In this document: positions 18,012-26,653 of the stretch, in pieces
How the letters are laid out: each line of letters begins with the position of its first letter
How positions within the stretch are numbered: position 1 is the first letter of the stretch
Source: Lachnospiraceae bacterium
GTDB lineage: Bacteria > Bacillota > Clostridia > Lachnospirales > Lachnospiraceae
DNA length: 52,612 bases
Direction: 5' to 3'
NCBI GenBank assembly: GCA_017472605.1
Contig: JAFUPV010000020.1
Location: 1-52,612, forward strand
The notes under the pieces: model-generated
Told to the model about the DNA's origin: nothing
Seen by the model: only the letters and a program-made list of their open reading frames with translations
Database searches by the model: none
Position numbers and translations under genes: made by a program

Positions 18012-18632
18012 TTAATTGCAGTCAATTTCAATCTCGATCTGATATTTTTTCAGTGCATCGCGGATTGTTTCATAGGAATCTGCCAGTTCTGCATGAATTC
18101 CCACTGCCCTTGCTCCTTCTACATTAACCATCCGGTCATCCAGAAACAGGGATTCCTCCGCTTTCAGCGAATAGCGCTCCAGAAGACACTGATAGATTGC
18201 GGCATCCGGCTTCATGATTTTTTCCCGATAGGAAAAAACGGCTCCATCCACCTCGGGAAGGAATGCAAACCGCGATGCATTCGCCTGGTACATGGTTTCC
18301 CCATAGTTTGACAAAATGTAAACATGAAGTCCCATCTCCTTCAGCTTCCGGATCAACGGTGCCGAATAGGTCCGTTCCTTTACCAGTTCCTGAAAACGGG
18401 AATAGAGCAGATCGAATTCTTTTTCATACCCCGCGCAGTTTTTTCTGACAGCAGCAGTAACTGCATCATCTCCCATTACACCGCGGTCATACTCATCCCA
18501 GAGCGGATGGCAGAAAATCCCATTCGCAAGAATTTCCTGAACCTCTTTTGAAAACCCGCAGTCTTCCAACACCCATGCCCACTGAAAATCACTCAGCACA
18601 TTTCCAATATCAAAAATCACCTGTTTCAGCAT
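18012..18632 (-). CDS. HAD-superfamily hydrolase (subfamily IA)
   Basis: A 206-residue HAD phosphatase. Motif I is VIFDIGNVL, so the usual DxD is DIG and the second Asp is absent, as in YihX-type haloacid dehalogenase-like proteins. Motif II is YILSNYG; motif III/IV is KIMKPD..LFLDDRMVNVEGA. The substrate is probably a small phosphorylated sugar or cofactor but cannot be told. The ATG at 18632 begins directly before the conserved domain; its ribosome site is poor (AGGAG 14 bases away). A longer form from 18683 would overlap the upstream hydrolase gene. Confidence 0.85.
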   Translation of the reverse strand: MLKQVIFDIGNVLSDFQWAWVLEDCGFSKEVQEILANGIFCHPLWDEYDRGVMGDDAVTAAVRKNCAGYEKEFDLLYSRFQELVKERTYSAPLIRKLKEMGLHVYILSNYGETMYQANASRFAFLPEVDGAVFSYREKIMKPDAAIYQCLLERYSLKAEESLFLDDRMVNVEGARAVGIHAELADSYETIRDALKKYQIEIEIDCN

Positions 18633-18661
18633 ATCCGCTTCTTTTTCTCCTGTTTCTTTCT

Positions 18662-19585
18662 TTATACCCGGTCCAGAATCCATGTCAGAATCTCCTCATA
18701 CACTTCGTCCCTGTTTGTTTCGTTGAGAAGCTCATGACGGGCCTGAGGATACAGCTTCATCCGCACATCCTTCATTCCCAGGCGCACATATTCCTCATAG
18801 CACATTCTGACGCCTTTTCCAAAATCGCCAACCGGGTCGTTCTCACCGGAAATCAGCAGCAGCGGCAGATCCTTTGGTATTTTTCTGTAATCCTTTTTCC
18901 TTGCCAGCTCGTTCAGCAGAGCAAAAAACTGATGGTACGCGGAGGCAGTAAAAACAAACTGGCACATGGGATCCTTTTCATAGCGATCCGCCTGTTCCTG
19001 ATCCCTGGTCAGCCAGCTCTTACATTCCTCTTCCTCAAAATAGCGTCCATAATCGCCGGTGCTCAGCCTGTGCAGCAGACTGCTGCGGTAAAAATCCCCT
19101 TTCGTTACAGCGATAAATCCTGCCGCGAATTTCCCGGCGCCTGTCAGGATTCTTCCAAAATGTCCGGTTCCGGAAAGAATCACGCCTGCAAGCCGTTTTC
19201 CGTAGAGAGTCATGTAACGTCTGCAAAACAGAGATCCCATGCTGTGGCCAAAGAGGAACAGCCGGCAATCCGGATACAGCTTTCTGATGTATCTGTTTAC
19301 GATGCGCATGTCGCCAAGAACGGCTTTCTGCCCGTGGTGTTTTGCAAAGTACCCATACTGAGAGGAACCGGCAACCGTTTTTCCATGACCAAGATGATCG
19401 TGACCGATCACGCCAATTCCCTGGGAACACAGAAATCGGGCAAACGCATCATAGCGCCCGATGTGCTCCACCATTCCATGAACAAGCTGCACGACCACAT
19501 CCGGTTCCTGATCCGGAAGCCACACAGACACATGGATCCGGTCAACTTTTGTAGAAGATGTCAGATAAAGTTCTCTTGTTCGCAT
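18662..19585 (-). CDS. alpha/beta hydrolase, monoacylglycerol lipase-like
   Basis: A 307-residue serine hydrolase of the lysophospholipase/monoacylglycerol lipase type (PldB family). The nucleophile elbow is FGHSMGS, the acid residue lies in SGENDPVGDFG and the histidine in YPQARHELLNE; the HGMVEHIGRY segment forms the oxyanion region. No signal peptide or membrane segment is seen. It lies 13 bases after sigK and 29 before the HAD gene, so all three probably share a transcript. The natural ester substrate is unknown. Confidence 0.9.
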   Translation of the reverse strand: MRTRELYLTSSTKVDRIHVSVWLPDQEPDVVVQLVHGMVEHIGRYDAFARFLCSQGIGVIGHDHLGHGKTVAGSSQYGYFAKHHGQKAVLGDMRIVNRYIRKLYPDCRLFLFGHSMGSLFCRRYMTLYGKRLAGVILSGTGHFGRILTGAGKFAAGFIAVTKGDFYRSSLLHRLSTGDYGRYFEEEECKSWLTRDQEQADRYEKDPMCQFVFTASAYHQFFALLNELARKKDYRKIPKDLPLLLISGENDPVGDFGKGVRMCYEEYVRLGMKDVRMKLYPQARHELLNETNRDEVYEEILTWILDRV

Positions 19586-19598
19586 TTCTCACATTCCT

Positions 19599-20219
19599 TT
19601 ATGAAAGATAGTTTTTCAGCTTTGTCAGTCCGCTTTTTTCAATTCTGCTGACATAGGATCTGGAAATCCCCAGAATGCTGCCGATTTCCTTCTGTGTATG
19701 CTCGGTTTCTCCAAACAGTCCGTAGCGAAGCCGCAGCACCGTCTGTTCGTTTTCCTTCAGACAGGTGCGGAATCCGCAAAAAAGCCGCAGAATATCTTCC
19801 CGAATACAGACAGAATCGGCAATTTCCCGTTCTCCGTTCTCAAGAATATCCAGCAGATTGATTTCATTTCCTTCCTTATCCACTCCAATTGGCTCGTAAA
19901 GACTCACCTCACGGTTCTGCTTCTTCTCCGCACGCAGCAGCATCAGGATTTCGTTGTCAATGCATTTTGCCGCATAGCTGGAAAGCCGGTTTCCACGGCT
20001 CACATCGAAGGTATTTACCGCTTTGATCAGACCGATGGTTCCGATGGAAAGCAGATCATCCGGTTCCTTTTCCGTAAACGCATATTTTTTGATCACATGA
20101 GCAACAAGGCGCATGTTATGTTCAATCAGTATCCGGCGCGCATCCTCGCACCCGTCTTTCATTGCCTGCAGATACTCTTTTTCCTGTGCAGCTGAGAGCG
20201 GTTTCTTAAAGATTTCCAA
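19599..20219 (-). CDS. sigK: sporulation sigma factor SigK (no pro-sequence)
   Basis: A 206-residue sigma-70 factor closely matching SigK: ARRILIEHNMRLVAHVIKKY, DLLSIGTIGLIKAVNTFD, SLYEPIGVDKEGNEI and the region 4 helix QKEIGSILGISRSYVSRIEK. SigK directs late mother-cell genes for spore coat and cortex. The only possible start before the conserved PLSAAQEKEYL is a TTG at 20219, with an in-frame stop 30 bases upstream. So the protein lacks the 20-residue inhibitory pro-peptide of Bacillus and the gene is not split by a skin-type element. A CATATACT sequence (20251-20258) resembles a mother-cell -10 box. Confidence 0.9.
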   Translation of the reverse strand: MEIFKKPLSAAQEKEYLQAMKDGCEDARRILIEHNMRLVAHVIKKYAFTEKEPDDLLSIGTIGLIKAVNTFDVSRGNRLSSYAAKCIDNEILMLLRAEKKQNREVSLYEPIGVDKEGNEINLLDILENGEREIADSVCIREDILRLFCGFRTCLKENEQTVLRLRYGLFGETEHTQKEIGSILGISRSYVSRIEKSGLTKLKNYLS

Positions 20220-20283
20220 TCCATTGCTGCCCTTCTTCGCACTTTCTTACAGTATATGCGCAAAGAGACGGTTTTGTGCCTGT

Positions 20284-20847
20284 TTATACCGTTACCGGAA
20301 TCTCTCCCTCAGCCTCTTCCTTGAATGCCTCCAGTCTTCCCGGCTCGGCTACCGGCAGATCGCCAAGAGAGGAAACACCGAAGCAGCGCAGAAACTCTTC
20401 CGTTGTCGCAAACAGGATCGGCCGGCCAGGCGCATCCAGACGTCCCGCTTCCTCGATCAGGTCATATTCCAGCAGACGGTTGATCGCATGATCTGACTTC
20501 ACACCGCGGATCCGTTCAATCTCAGACCGGGTGACCGGCTGCTTGTAGGCAACGATCGACAGCGTCTCCAGTACCGATTCTGTCAGAACATGTTTCCTTG
20601 GCTGCGCCGCGATGCGGATCAGGTACTCATAGTACTCCGGTTTGGTGCAAAGCTGAACCCGGTCTTCCAGAAACAGAAGCTGGAGTCCCCGGTTCTGTTT
20701 CCGGTACATGGTTCCAAGCTCCTTCAGAAGATCGGCAGTGACTCCTTCACTCAGTTCAAGAGCCTGCGCCAGTCTGGATATCTCCACGCTTTTTCCCATC
20801 GTAAACAAGATGCCTTCCAGCACCGGCAGGTAATCTTTTTCGTCCAT
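20284..20847 (-). CDS. scpB: chromosome segregation and condensation protein ScpB
   Basis: A 187-residue ScpB, the winged-helix dimer that joins the kleisin ScpA in the SMC condensin. Two winged helices are visible; the segment ETLSIVAYKQPVTRSEIERI is diagnostic. The ATG at 20847 follows AGAGG by 5 bases, 9 bases after the scpA stop. A GTG at 20853 is the alternative. It is cotranscribed with scpA. Confidence 0.97.
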   Translation of the reverse strand: MDEKDYLPVLEGILFTMGKSVEISRLAQALELSEGVTADLLKELGTMYRKQNRGLQLLFLEDRVQLCTKPEYYEYLIRIAAQPRKHVLTESVLETLSIVAYKQPVTRSEIERIRGVKSDHAINRLLEYDLIEEAGRLDAPGRPILFATTEEFLRCFGVSSLGDLPVAEPGRLEAFKEEAEGEIPVTV

Positions 20848-20856
20848 AGTCACCTC

Positions 20857-21642
20857 TTAGTCATATTGTTCCATATCTTCTTTCGTAATCTGTGTTTCAC
20901 AGTTTTCATTCCAGACAAAGTCGATGTCCGCAAAGGTTCCCTCCTGCTTTACATCCAGCCTTCCGATTTTGATCAGCTCCAGGCAGGCGAGAAACGTTAC
21001 AATTACATCCGCCTTACTCTTCTGTTCCAAAAGCAGCTGGGCAAAGGAAAATCGGCTGTGCATTTGTGCATAATCAAACACATAGGCAAGCTTTTCTGAC
21101 AGACGAACCGGCTCTTTCTGGATGTTGCCGAACCGGCTTCGGATCGGATCCAGCTTATCAACCTGTCGTTTCATAACCATCCGGTAGATGTCCTGCAGTT
21201 TCTGAAGGGTAATTCCGCTTAACAGCTTCGCCACGTCCACCGGTTCCTCATAGCAGGAAACCTCCTTTGGTATGGTTGGTGCTTTATAGAGCTGGCGTTC
21301 TGCACCGTCCTGATACTCTGCCAGCTCATGAGCAAGACTTTTGTACAGCTTATATTCCGTCAGTCTTGCGACCAGTTCCTCACGGGGATCCACTTCTTCC
21401 CCTTCTTCATCCACTTCTGCCGGAAGCAGCATCCGGCTCTTGATATCGAGCAGCGTCGCAGCCATTACCAGAAAGTCACTGACAAGATCCAGATCTTTTT
21501 TATCCATTGCATTTACATATTCCATATACTGCGCGGTGATTTCTATGATCGGGATATCGTAAATGCTCACTTTGTTTCGATCAATCAGATGGAGCAGCAG
21601 ATCAAGGGGACCTTCGAAGGTTTCCAGTTTTACAGACAGCAT
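20857..21642 (-). CDS. scpA: segregation and condensation protein ScpA
   Basis: A 261-residue kleisin. The N-terminal LETFEGPLDLLLHLIDRNKV binds the Smc neck, and the C-terminal winged helix (FLACLELIKIGRLDVKQ) binds the Smc head. It bridges the two heads of the Smc dimer together with ScpB. The ATG at 21642 follows AGGAAAACGC. The gene is read from the promoter at 21731-21759. Length is ordinary. Confidence 0.97.
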   Translation of the reverse strand: MLSVKLETFEGPLDLLLHLIDRNKVSIYDIPIIEITAQYMEYVNAMDKKDLDLVSDFLVMAATLLDIKSRMLLPAEVDEEGEEVDPREELVARLTEYKLYKSLAHELAEYQDGAERQLYKAPTIPKEVSCYEEPVDVAKLLSGITLQKLQDIYRMVMKRQVDKLDPIRSRFGNIQKEPVRLSEKLAYVFDYAQMHSRFSFAQLLLEQKSKADVIVTFLACLELIKIGRLDVKQEGTFADIDFVWNENCETQITKEDMEQYD

Positions 21643-21730
21643 GCGTTTTCCTGCTTTCTTTTGATTTCCGTTTGTCAGCGGCAGGATCGGTCCTGCATCT
21701 TCCAGATTTCGGACGTGACCCTGTCTGCCT

Positions 21731-21759
21731 ATTCTATCATAACTTTTCTTTTCTGTAAA
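21731..21759 (-). promoter_or_regulatory. promoter of scpA-scpB
   Basis: On the minus strand TTTACA (21754-21759) and TAGAAT (21731-21736) are 17 bases apart. The leader contains a small hairpin, GCAGGA/TCCTGC (21680-21695). Confidence 0.7.
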
Positions 21760-21765
21760 CCGAAA

Positions 21766-22644
21766 TCAGGTTTTCAGCTCCAACACTACAATTTGTGGCG
21801 GATTGTTGAGGCGAATGTTGACAGAATGGGTGCCAAGACCTGCACTGATTACCATTGGAACTCCATTTTCATAAACAACATCACGGTTGAACGGACTGAA
21901 AAACTGAAACTGGGGGCTCATGACTCCTCCAAGCCCGGGAAGGCGGATGGTTCCTCCGTGAAAATGGCCGGACAGAATCAGATCCGCTCCCCATGCCGCA
22001 TAGTCCTTCAGGTAAACCGGTGTATGGGCCAGAAGCAGGCAGTACCCATCCTCACAGCAGCTGCCAAGGTGCTCTTTCACATAATCGGCTGTCAGAGGAC
22101 GGATTTTTCCTTTGTTATAGTATTCTTTTTCGATGTTGAGTCCATAGAGATGGAGGCTGCTTTCTCCCTTTTTGATCTCGGCATGGGAATCGGACAGCCA
22201 GGTAATTCCTGTTCGTTTCAGCATCTCCTGAAACACAGAATACCAGCCGGGATAAACCTCCGGCTCAGATCCCATCCGGCTTTCATGATTTCCGTTCGCA
22301 TAGTAAACCGGATACCGGCCGCAGAGCCACTGGAGCAGATCCTCAAGTCCGGAAAAATCCATCTCTTTCCATGGCTTCACGATCATCATATCACCACCGA
22401 TCAGAACTGCTTCCGGACGGATCTCTTCCATCGCTTCTTTCAGACGGATGTTGTTCTCCCCGAACGAATTTCCATGGAGATCTGACAGAAAAACCAGCCG
22501 GCTTCCATTCCATTCTTCCCCCAGCTTATCCGTGTGGACACGGTAACGTCTGATTTCAAAATGCTTTTTTTCATATTCTGATTCCGCAAGCAATGCCGCA
22601 GCTGCAGCTGCAGCAGTCAGACCTGCTATTGTACCTTTTTTCAT
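21766..22644 (-). CDS. membrane-anchored metallophosphoesterase (YkuE-like)
   Basis: A 292-residue calcineurin-like phosphoesterase with all metal motifs: FLSDLHGN, GGDMMI, YANGNHESR and ILSGHFHGG. An N-terminal hydrophobic helix (about residues 4-18, Ala-rich) should anchor it with the catalytic domain outside. The ATG at 22644 follows AAGGAG by 6 bases; an ATG two codons earlier overlaps the ribosome site. Related YkuE proteins bind the cell wall and hydrolyse phosphoesters. It lies 29 bases after the carboxypeptidase gene, which supports an envelope role. Confidence 0.9.
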   Translation of the reverse strand: MKKGTIAGLTAAAAAAALLAESEYEKKHFEIRRYRVHTDKLGEEWNGSRLVFLSDLHGNSFGENNIRLKEAMEEIRPEAVLIGGDMMIVKPWKEMDFSGLEDLLQWLCGRYPVYYANGNHESRMGSEPEVYPGWYSVFQEMLKRTGITWLSDSHAEIKKGESSLHLYGLNIEKEYYNKGKIRPLTADYVKEHLGSCCEDGYCLLLAHTPVYLKDYAAWGADLILSGHFHGGTIRLPGLGGVMSPQFQFFSPFNRDVVYENGVPMVISAGLGTHSVNIRLNNPPQIVVLELKT

Positions 22645-22673
22645 TCCCATCTCCTTGTATCCAATGCAGAAAC

Positions 22674-23870
22674 TCACTGCATCTTTTTTTCTGTCATGAG
22701 CCAATCATACCACAACCGAAGCCAATAATCAAAGTATTTTGCTTCTTTCACCGATTCTGCCACAAGAATTTCAACGCTGCCAAGTTCCGTTCCGTCCAGG
22801 AAATAGGTCAGCTTCCCAGCCGGATCTCCCTGTTCCACAGGTGCTTTCAGTTCCTGAAGCTCGATCCTTTTTTCGATTCCCTCCAGATTTTCCCGGTTTA
22901 ATGCCAGATATGTAAATGTGCTTCCATAGGTAAGGGCAGCCTGATTTTTGACGCCGTTGGCTATTGCAATCGGATTTAATTCCGGCGGTGTCTCATCCCG
23001 GTAAAGACGGCACCCTGCATATCCGTAATTGAGCATTGCAGCCGCCTCCGGAAAACGATTCCGATAATCCGGACAGCCCATGACAACAGCAATCAGTTCA
23101 ATGCCGTCTTTCCATGCAGTAGCCGACAGACAATATTTCGCCTTTGCTGTCGAACCGGTTTTCAGGCCTGTCGTCCACTCATACTGTTTCAGCAGTTTAT
23201 TGGTGTTTGCCAGTCCGAACTCACTGCTCCCCTGATTTGTCACATGCGTGATGGATTCCATCCAGATGGTTGTGTACTTCTTTACCTGCGGATACCGGGT
23301 AATCAGTTCTCTGCTCATGATGGCAACATCTCTTGCGCTTGTGTAATGTCCGTCTGAATCCGTCAGACCGCAGCAGTCTTCAAAATGCGTATTGCTCATT
23401 CCAAGCGCCGCTGCCCGTTCATTCATTGCCGCAACAAACGCCTCCTCACTTCCGCTGATATGCTCAGCCATTGCGACGCTGGCATCGTTTCCGCTGGCAA
23501 CAAGAATACATTTGATCAGCGTTTCCACAGTCTGTTTTTCGCCCTCTTCCAGAAATACCTGCGAACCGCCCATGGATTTTGCATAGGCACTCGTTGTCAC
23601 CTCATCGTTCAGTCCGATCCTTCCTTCCTCAATTGCGTCAAAAATCAGAATTGCAGTCATGATTTTTGTAATGCTAGCCGGACTGACCTGTTCATCTGCG
23701 TTTTTTTCATAGATTACCGTTCCTGTTGACGCTTCCATCAGCATTGCAGAAGGGCTGCTCAAAGTCAGCCCTGTGCTTTCTTCCGCGCGGATACTTCCTA
23801 TTCCTCCAAGGACAACTGTCAGTATCAGAATCAGAAGTCTGATCTGGATTTTCTTCCCTCTCTGTTTCAT
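22674..23870 (-). CDS. D-alanyl-D-alanine carboxypeptidase (DacF/PBP5 type)
   Basis: A 398-residue low-molecular-weight penicillin-binding protein that removes the last D-Ala of peptidoglycan stem peptides. A signal sequence (KIQIRLLILILTVVLGGIG) is followed by the S11 peptidase motifs SPASITK (SxxK), ASGND (SxN) and LKTGST (KTG). A C-terminal beta domain follows, then a short amphipathic tail for membrane attachment. The ATG at 23870 follows AGAGG by 6 bases and gives a proper signal peptide; longer starts to 23912 lack a ribosome site. Which Dac paralogue it is remains open; proximity to sigK hints at a spore role. Confidence 0.93.
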   Translation of the reverse strand: MKQRGKKIQIRLLILILTVVLGGIGSIRAEESTGLTLSSPSAMLMEASTGTVIYEKNADEQVSPASITKIMTAILIFDAIEEGRIGLNDEVTTSAYAKSMGGSQVFLEEGEKQTVETLIKCILVASGNDASVAMAEHISGSEEAFVAAMNERAAALGMSNTHFEDCCGLTDSDGHYTSARDVAIMSRELITRYPQVKKYTTIWMESITHVTNQGSSEFGLANTNKLLKQYEWTTGLKTGSTAKAKYCLSATAWKDGIELIAVVMGCPDYRNRFPEAAAMLNYGYAGCRLYRDETPPELNPIAIANGVKNQAALTYGSTFTYLALNRENLEGIEKRIELQELKAPVEQGDPAGKLTYFLDGTELGSVEILVAESVKEAKYFDYWLRLWYDWLMTEKKMQ

Positions 23871-23924
23871 ATCCATCCTCTCAGATGACTCGGTTATCTT
23901 ATTGTATTCCATTGAGGGACAAAT

Positions 23925-24083
23925 TTATGACTTCTTCTGAATCCTTCTTTCTGTCTTCCCTTCCTTTTCTTTCTGGACAAACAGCTCCCCCAGCTCCTCC
24001 GCACGGCTGGCTGCCTTTGTCATCGCATAGCACATGATAACAGCTGCAGCTGCTATGAGAATTCCAGTTACAATCCAGTTCAT
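23925..24083 (-). CDS. small single-pass membrane protein, 52 residues
   Basis: This short gene starts at an ATG behind a perfect AAGGAGG site (spacing 5-6) and encodes 52 residues. Residues 3-20 form one hydrophobic Ala/Ile-rich helix (NWIVTGILIAAAAVIMCYA). The rest is a highly charged, probably cytoplasmic tail rich in Glu, Lys and Arg. The stop is about 55 bases before the carboxypeptidase start, so the two are probably cotranscribed. I do not recognise a family. Its ribosome site and amino-acid pattern make it a credible gene. Confidence 0.72.
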   Translation of the reverse strand: MNWIVTGILIAAAAVIMCYAMTKAASRAEELGELFVQKEKEGKTERRIQKKS

Positions 24084-24174
24084 AGAGACCTCCTTGCTAA
24101 AAAAATCGATTTCTTCCTATATAATATGTCCGGATTGAGCCGTTTCATACAGAAGGGAACCGGAGAATCTTTAC

Positions 24175-24203
24175 TTGACAGCAATCCAATCCTTCTCTAT
24201 AAT
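24175..24203 (+). promoter_or_regulatory. consensus promoter of the DAHP synthase gene
   Basis: TTGACA (24175-24180) and TATAAT (24198-24203) are both perfect and 17 bases apart. Start would be near 24210. A 16-base perfect palindrome, GGCAGGATATCCTGCC (24246-24261), lies just before the ribosome site and may affect translation or bind a regulator. Confidence 0.9.
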
Positions 24204-24275
24204 TGACTGTACGCAGCAGAAATCTGTGAAACCGATTTAGCATTCGGCAGGATATCCTGCCTTGAGGAGGACATT

Positions 24276-25304
24276 ATGAGTTTTACTTTTGTTAAACAGC
24301 TGCCAAGCCCGGCAGAGATCAAAGAAACCTATCCCGTATCCGAGAAACTGACCCGGATTAAAGCAGAACGCGATTCGATGATCCGTGACGTGTTTACCGG
24401 TGTGAGCGATAAATTTCTTGTTATCATCGGTCCCTGCTCCGCAGACAACGAAGACGCTGTATGCGACTATATCAGCCGCCTTGCCAGGGTTCAGGATGAG
24501 GTAAAAGACCGCTTGATCCTGATTCCGAGAATCTATACAAACAAGCCGCGCACAACAGGCGAAGGCTACAAAGGAATGGTTCATCAGCCGGATCCGGAAA
24601 AGAAACCGGACATGCTTGCCGGTATTCTCGCAATCCGTAAGCTCCACATGCGCGCCATTGAAGAAAGCGGACTTACCGCTGCCGATGAGATGCTGTATCC
24701 GGAAAACTGGAGCTACTTATCCGACATCCTTTCTTACGTTGCCATCGGCGCCCGTTCTGTGGAAAATCAGCAGCACCGCCTGACTGTCAGCGGAATGGAT
24801 ATTCCGGCAGGAATGAAAAACCCCACCAGCGGAGACATTTCTGTCATGCTCAATTCGGTAGTTGCCGCACAGCACGGCCACGATTTCATCTACCGCGGAT
24901 GGGAGGTTCAGACCCAGGGAAATCCGCTTGCGCACACCATCCTTCGCGGCGCAGTCAATAAGCATGGGCAGACCATCCCCAACTATCACTACGAGGATCT
25001 GATCCGTCTCGTTGACATGTACGGAGAACGCAATCTTCAGAATCCGGCATGTATCGTTGATGCCAACCACTCCAATTCCGGAAAAAAACACATGGAACAG
25101 ATTCGAATTGTGAAGGAAGTCCTTCATAGCCGCATTCATTCCGAGGCTGTTGCAAAAATGGTGAAAGGCGTCATGATTGAAAGCTATATCGAAGGCGGAA
25201 GCCAGAAAGTGGGCGAACATGTCTACGGCAAATCCATCACTGATCCCTGCCTTGACTGGGAGAATTCCAGACAGCTGATCTATACCATTGCTGATCGTGT
25301 CTGA
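24276..25304 (+). CDS. aroF: 3-deoxy-7-phosphoheptulonate synthase, class I
   Basis: A 342-residue DAHP synthase of the AroF/G/H type, first enzyme of the shikimate pathway (phosphoenolpyruvate plus erythrose 4-phosphate). Key blocks: IGPCSADNEDAV, PRIYTNKPRTTGEGYKG, RGWEVQTQGNP, IVDANHSNSGKKH and IESYIEGGSQ. The N-terminal extension is of the kind used for allosteric control by aromatic amino acids; which amino acid is not clear. The ATG follows GAGGAGG. It stands alone on the plus strand with a near-perfect promoter and a shared terminator. The symbol aroF is a conventional label, not proof of Phe/Tyr/Trp type. Confidence 0.96.
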   Translation: MSFTFVKQLPSPAEIKETYPVSEKLTRIKAERDSMIRDVFTGVSDKFLVIIGPCSADNEDAVCDYISRLARVQDEVKDRLILIPRIYTNKPRTTGEGYKGMVHQPDPEKKPDMLAGILAIRKLHMRAIEESGLTAADEMLYPENWSYLSDILSYVAIGARSVENQQHRLTVSGMDIPAGMKNPTSGDISVMLNSVVAAQHGHDFIYRGWEVQTQGNPLAHTILRGAVNKHGQTIPNYHYEDLIRLVDMYGERNLQNPACIVDANHSNSGKKHMEQIRIVKEVLHSRIHSEAVAKMVKGVMIESYIEGGSQKVGEHVYGKSITDPCLDWENSRQLIYTIADRV

Positions 25305-25305
25305 C

Positions 25306-25351
25306 AAAAAAACTGTGGGAAAATGAATCATTCGTTTTCCCACAGTTTTTT
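25306..25351. terminator. two-way terminator between the DAHP synthase and SEDS genes
   Basis: A perfect inverted repeat, AAAAAACTGTGGGAAAA with TTTTCCCACAGTTTTTT, separates the convergent genes. On the minus strand its outer end overlaps the stop codon of the FtsW-type gene (25350-25352). Confidence 0.92.
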
Positions 25352-26561
25352 AATAATGTTTTCTTCGCTCTTCTTCCTTATTGATCTGTTTGACCGCTTC
25401 GTAGTGATATTTCCTGTTTCTCGCCACTTTGTCAATGTTAAACACAACGCCAAACTCGATCAGCAGGAAAATCGCGGACGCGCCTCCATAGCTGATGAAC
25501 GGCAGCGAAACTCCGGTTGTCGGGAACCAGTTTACTACAACCATAACGTTCAGAATGGTCTGGATCGCAACCTGTGCAAACACACCGGTGCAGAAAATTT
25601 TTCCTTCCACGTCACACGCAATGCGTTCCACCTTAACAATCTGTGTAAACAGATATCCATAGAGAAACAGAAGCAGGCAGGCGCCAAAGACTCCCATTTC
25701 TTCGCAGATGATTGCGAGAATGTAATCGTTATATGGCTCTGACAGCTTGAATTTAACAAGGCTCTGTCCAAGTCCCTGTCCCCAGAAACCGCCTGCTCCG
25801 ATCGCATAGAGTGCCTGCTGCGCCTGAAGACCGGTACTCGCCGTGTACTCTTCCGGATGAAGAAATGCACGGATTCTGGTGATACGGAAATTCTCACCGG
25901 GAGTGATCGGCAAAACAAACTCAATTGCCAGCAGCACAACAGCGACGAGAACTACAATCGCGGCAATCACTTTCCAGTAGATGCCAATCCGCTTCTGACT
26001 TACCATGAAGATGATGTAACAGATTCCCACGATGATAATTGCCGTACTCATGTTGTCCGATACGACGCCCAGCAACAGTCCCATCACGCCTGCCAGCACC
26101 CATGCTACCAGCCGCTTTCCGGGACTGGTCAGTCCATATTCTGCCATGTACATGGCATAGAATACCATCATAAACAGTTTGATCGGTTCTGCCGCCTGAA
26201 ATCGGATCGGACCAAATTCCAGCCAGCGGATTGCACCAAGCGCACCAACACCAAACTTTGTTTTCAGCAGCACGACCAGAATGATGGCAACCCCATATCC
26301 GATCCAGCCCATTTTCATCCAGATATGATAATCAATTTTTGATACCACATACATGGCAACAAGTCCGATCAGCAGATATTCCGCCTGATGTGTGACAAAA
26401 TGGCTGGATGGCAGATTCAGGCTTGTCGCGGAATAGTAGCTGGAACTGTAGATCATGATCAGTCCATATATATTTAAAAACAGGATTGCAAATAAAAGAT
26501 TGTAATTCATCGGGCCCCGGGTCAGCCAGGATGAAACTGTTTTCTTGATTCTGGATTTCAT
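25350..26561 (-). CDS. SEDS peptidoglycan polymerase (FtsW/RodA/SpoVE)
   Basis: A 403-residue polytopic membrane protein with about ten helices. SEDS motifs: AAEPIKLFMM, GAGGFWGQGLGQS, YNDYILAIICEEMG and PTTGVSLPFISYGG. These enzymes polymerise glycan strands from lipid II with a partner class B PBP. The ATG at 26561 is 11 bases from GGAGG; a GTG two codons earlier (26567) is 5 bases away and is a real alternative. Its promoter lies at 26596-26624. The name FtsW, RodA or SpoVE cannot be decided without a tree; no mur or fts gene adjoins it. Confidence 0.92.
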   Translation of the reverse strand: MKSRIKKTVSSWLTRGPMNYNLLFAILFLNIYGLIMIYSSSYYSATSLNLPSSHFVTHQAEYLLIGLVAMYVVSKIDYHIWMKMGWIGYGVAIILVVLLKTKFGVGALGAIRWLEFGPIRFQAAEPIKLFMMVFYAMYMAEYGLTSPGKRLVAWVLAGVMGLLLGVVSDNMSTAIIIVGICYIIFMVSQKRIGIYWKVIAAIVVLVAVVLLAIEFVLPITPGENFRITRIRAFLHPEEYTASTGLQAQQALYAIGAGGFWGQGLGQSLVKFKLSEPYNDYILAIICEEMGVFGACLLLFLYGYLFTQIVKVERIACDVEGKIFCTGVFAQVAIQTILNVMVVVNWFPTTGVSLPFISYGGASAIFLLIEFGVVFNIDKVARNRKYHYEAVKQINKEEERRKHY

Positions 26562-26595
26562 TGACACCGTCCCCTCCTTTTTGCAGATGCTGATT

Positions 26596-26624
26596 ATTGT
26601 ACTATGTTTCCCCGCTGTTTGCAA
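26596..26624 (-). promoter_or_regulatory. promoter of the SEDS gene
   Basis: On the minus strand TTGCAA (26619-26624) and TACAAT (26596-26601) are separated by 17 bases, just after the histidine kinase stop. Confidence 0.75.
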
Positions 26625-26653
26625 TGGGTTTATCAAATTTTAAGACAGTTTCT

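Noticed and set aside
19599-20219. skin-type element within sigK
   Set aside because: All sigma regions are continuous in one frame with no insertion or recombinase nearby.
24204-24275. T-box or Trp attenuator before the DAHP synthase gene
   Set aside because: The leader is only about 65 bases, lacks a T-box sequence and has no leader peptide or competing terminator.
24237-24647. 136-codon minus-strand frame opposite the DAHP synthase
   Set aside because: Antisense to a firmly identified gene and including its promoter-proximal leader; no ribosome site.
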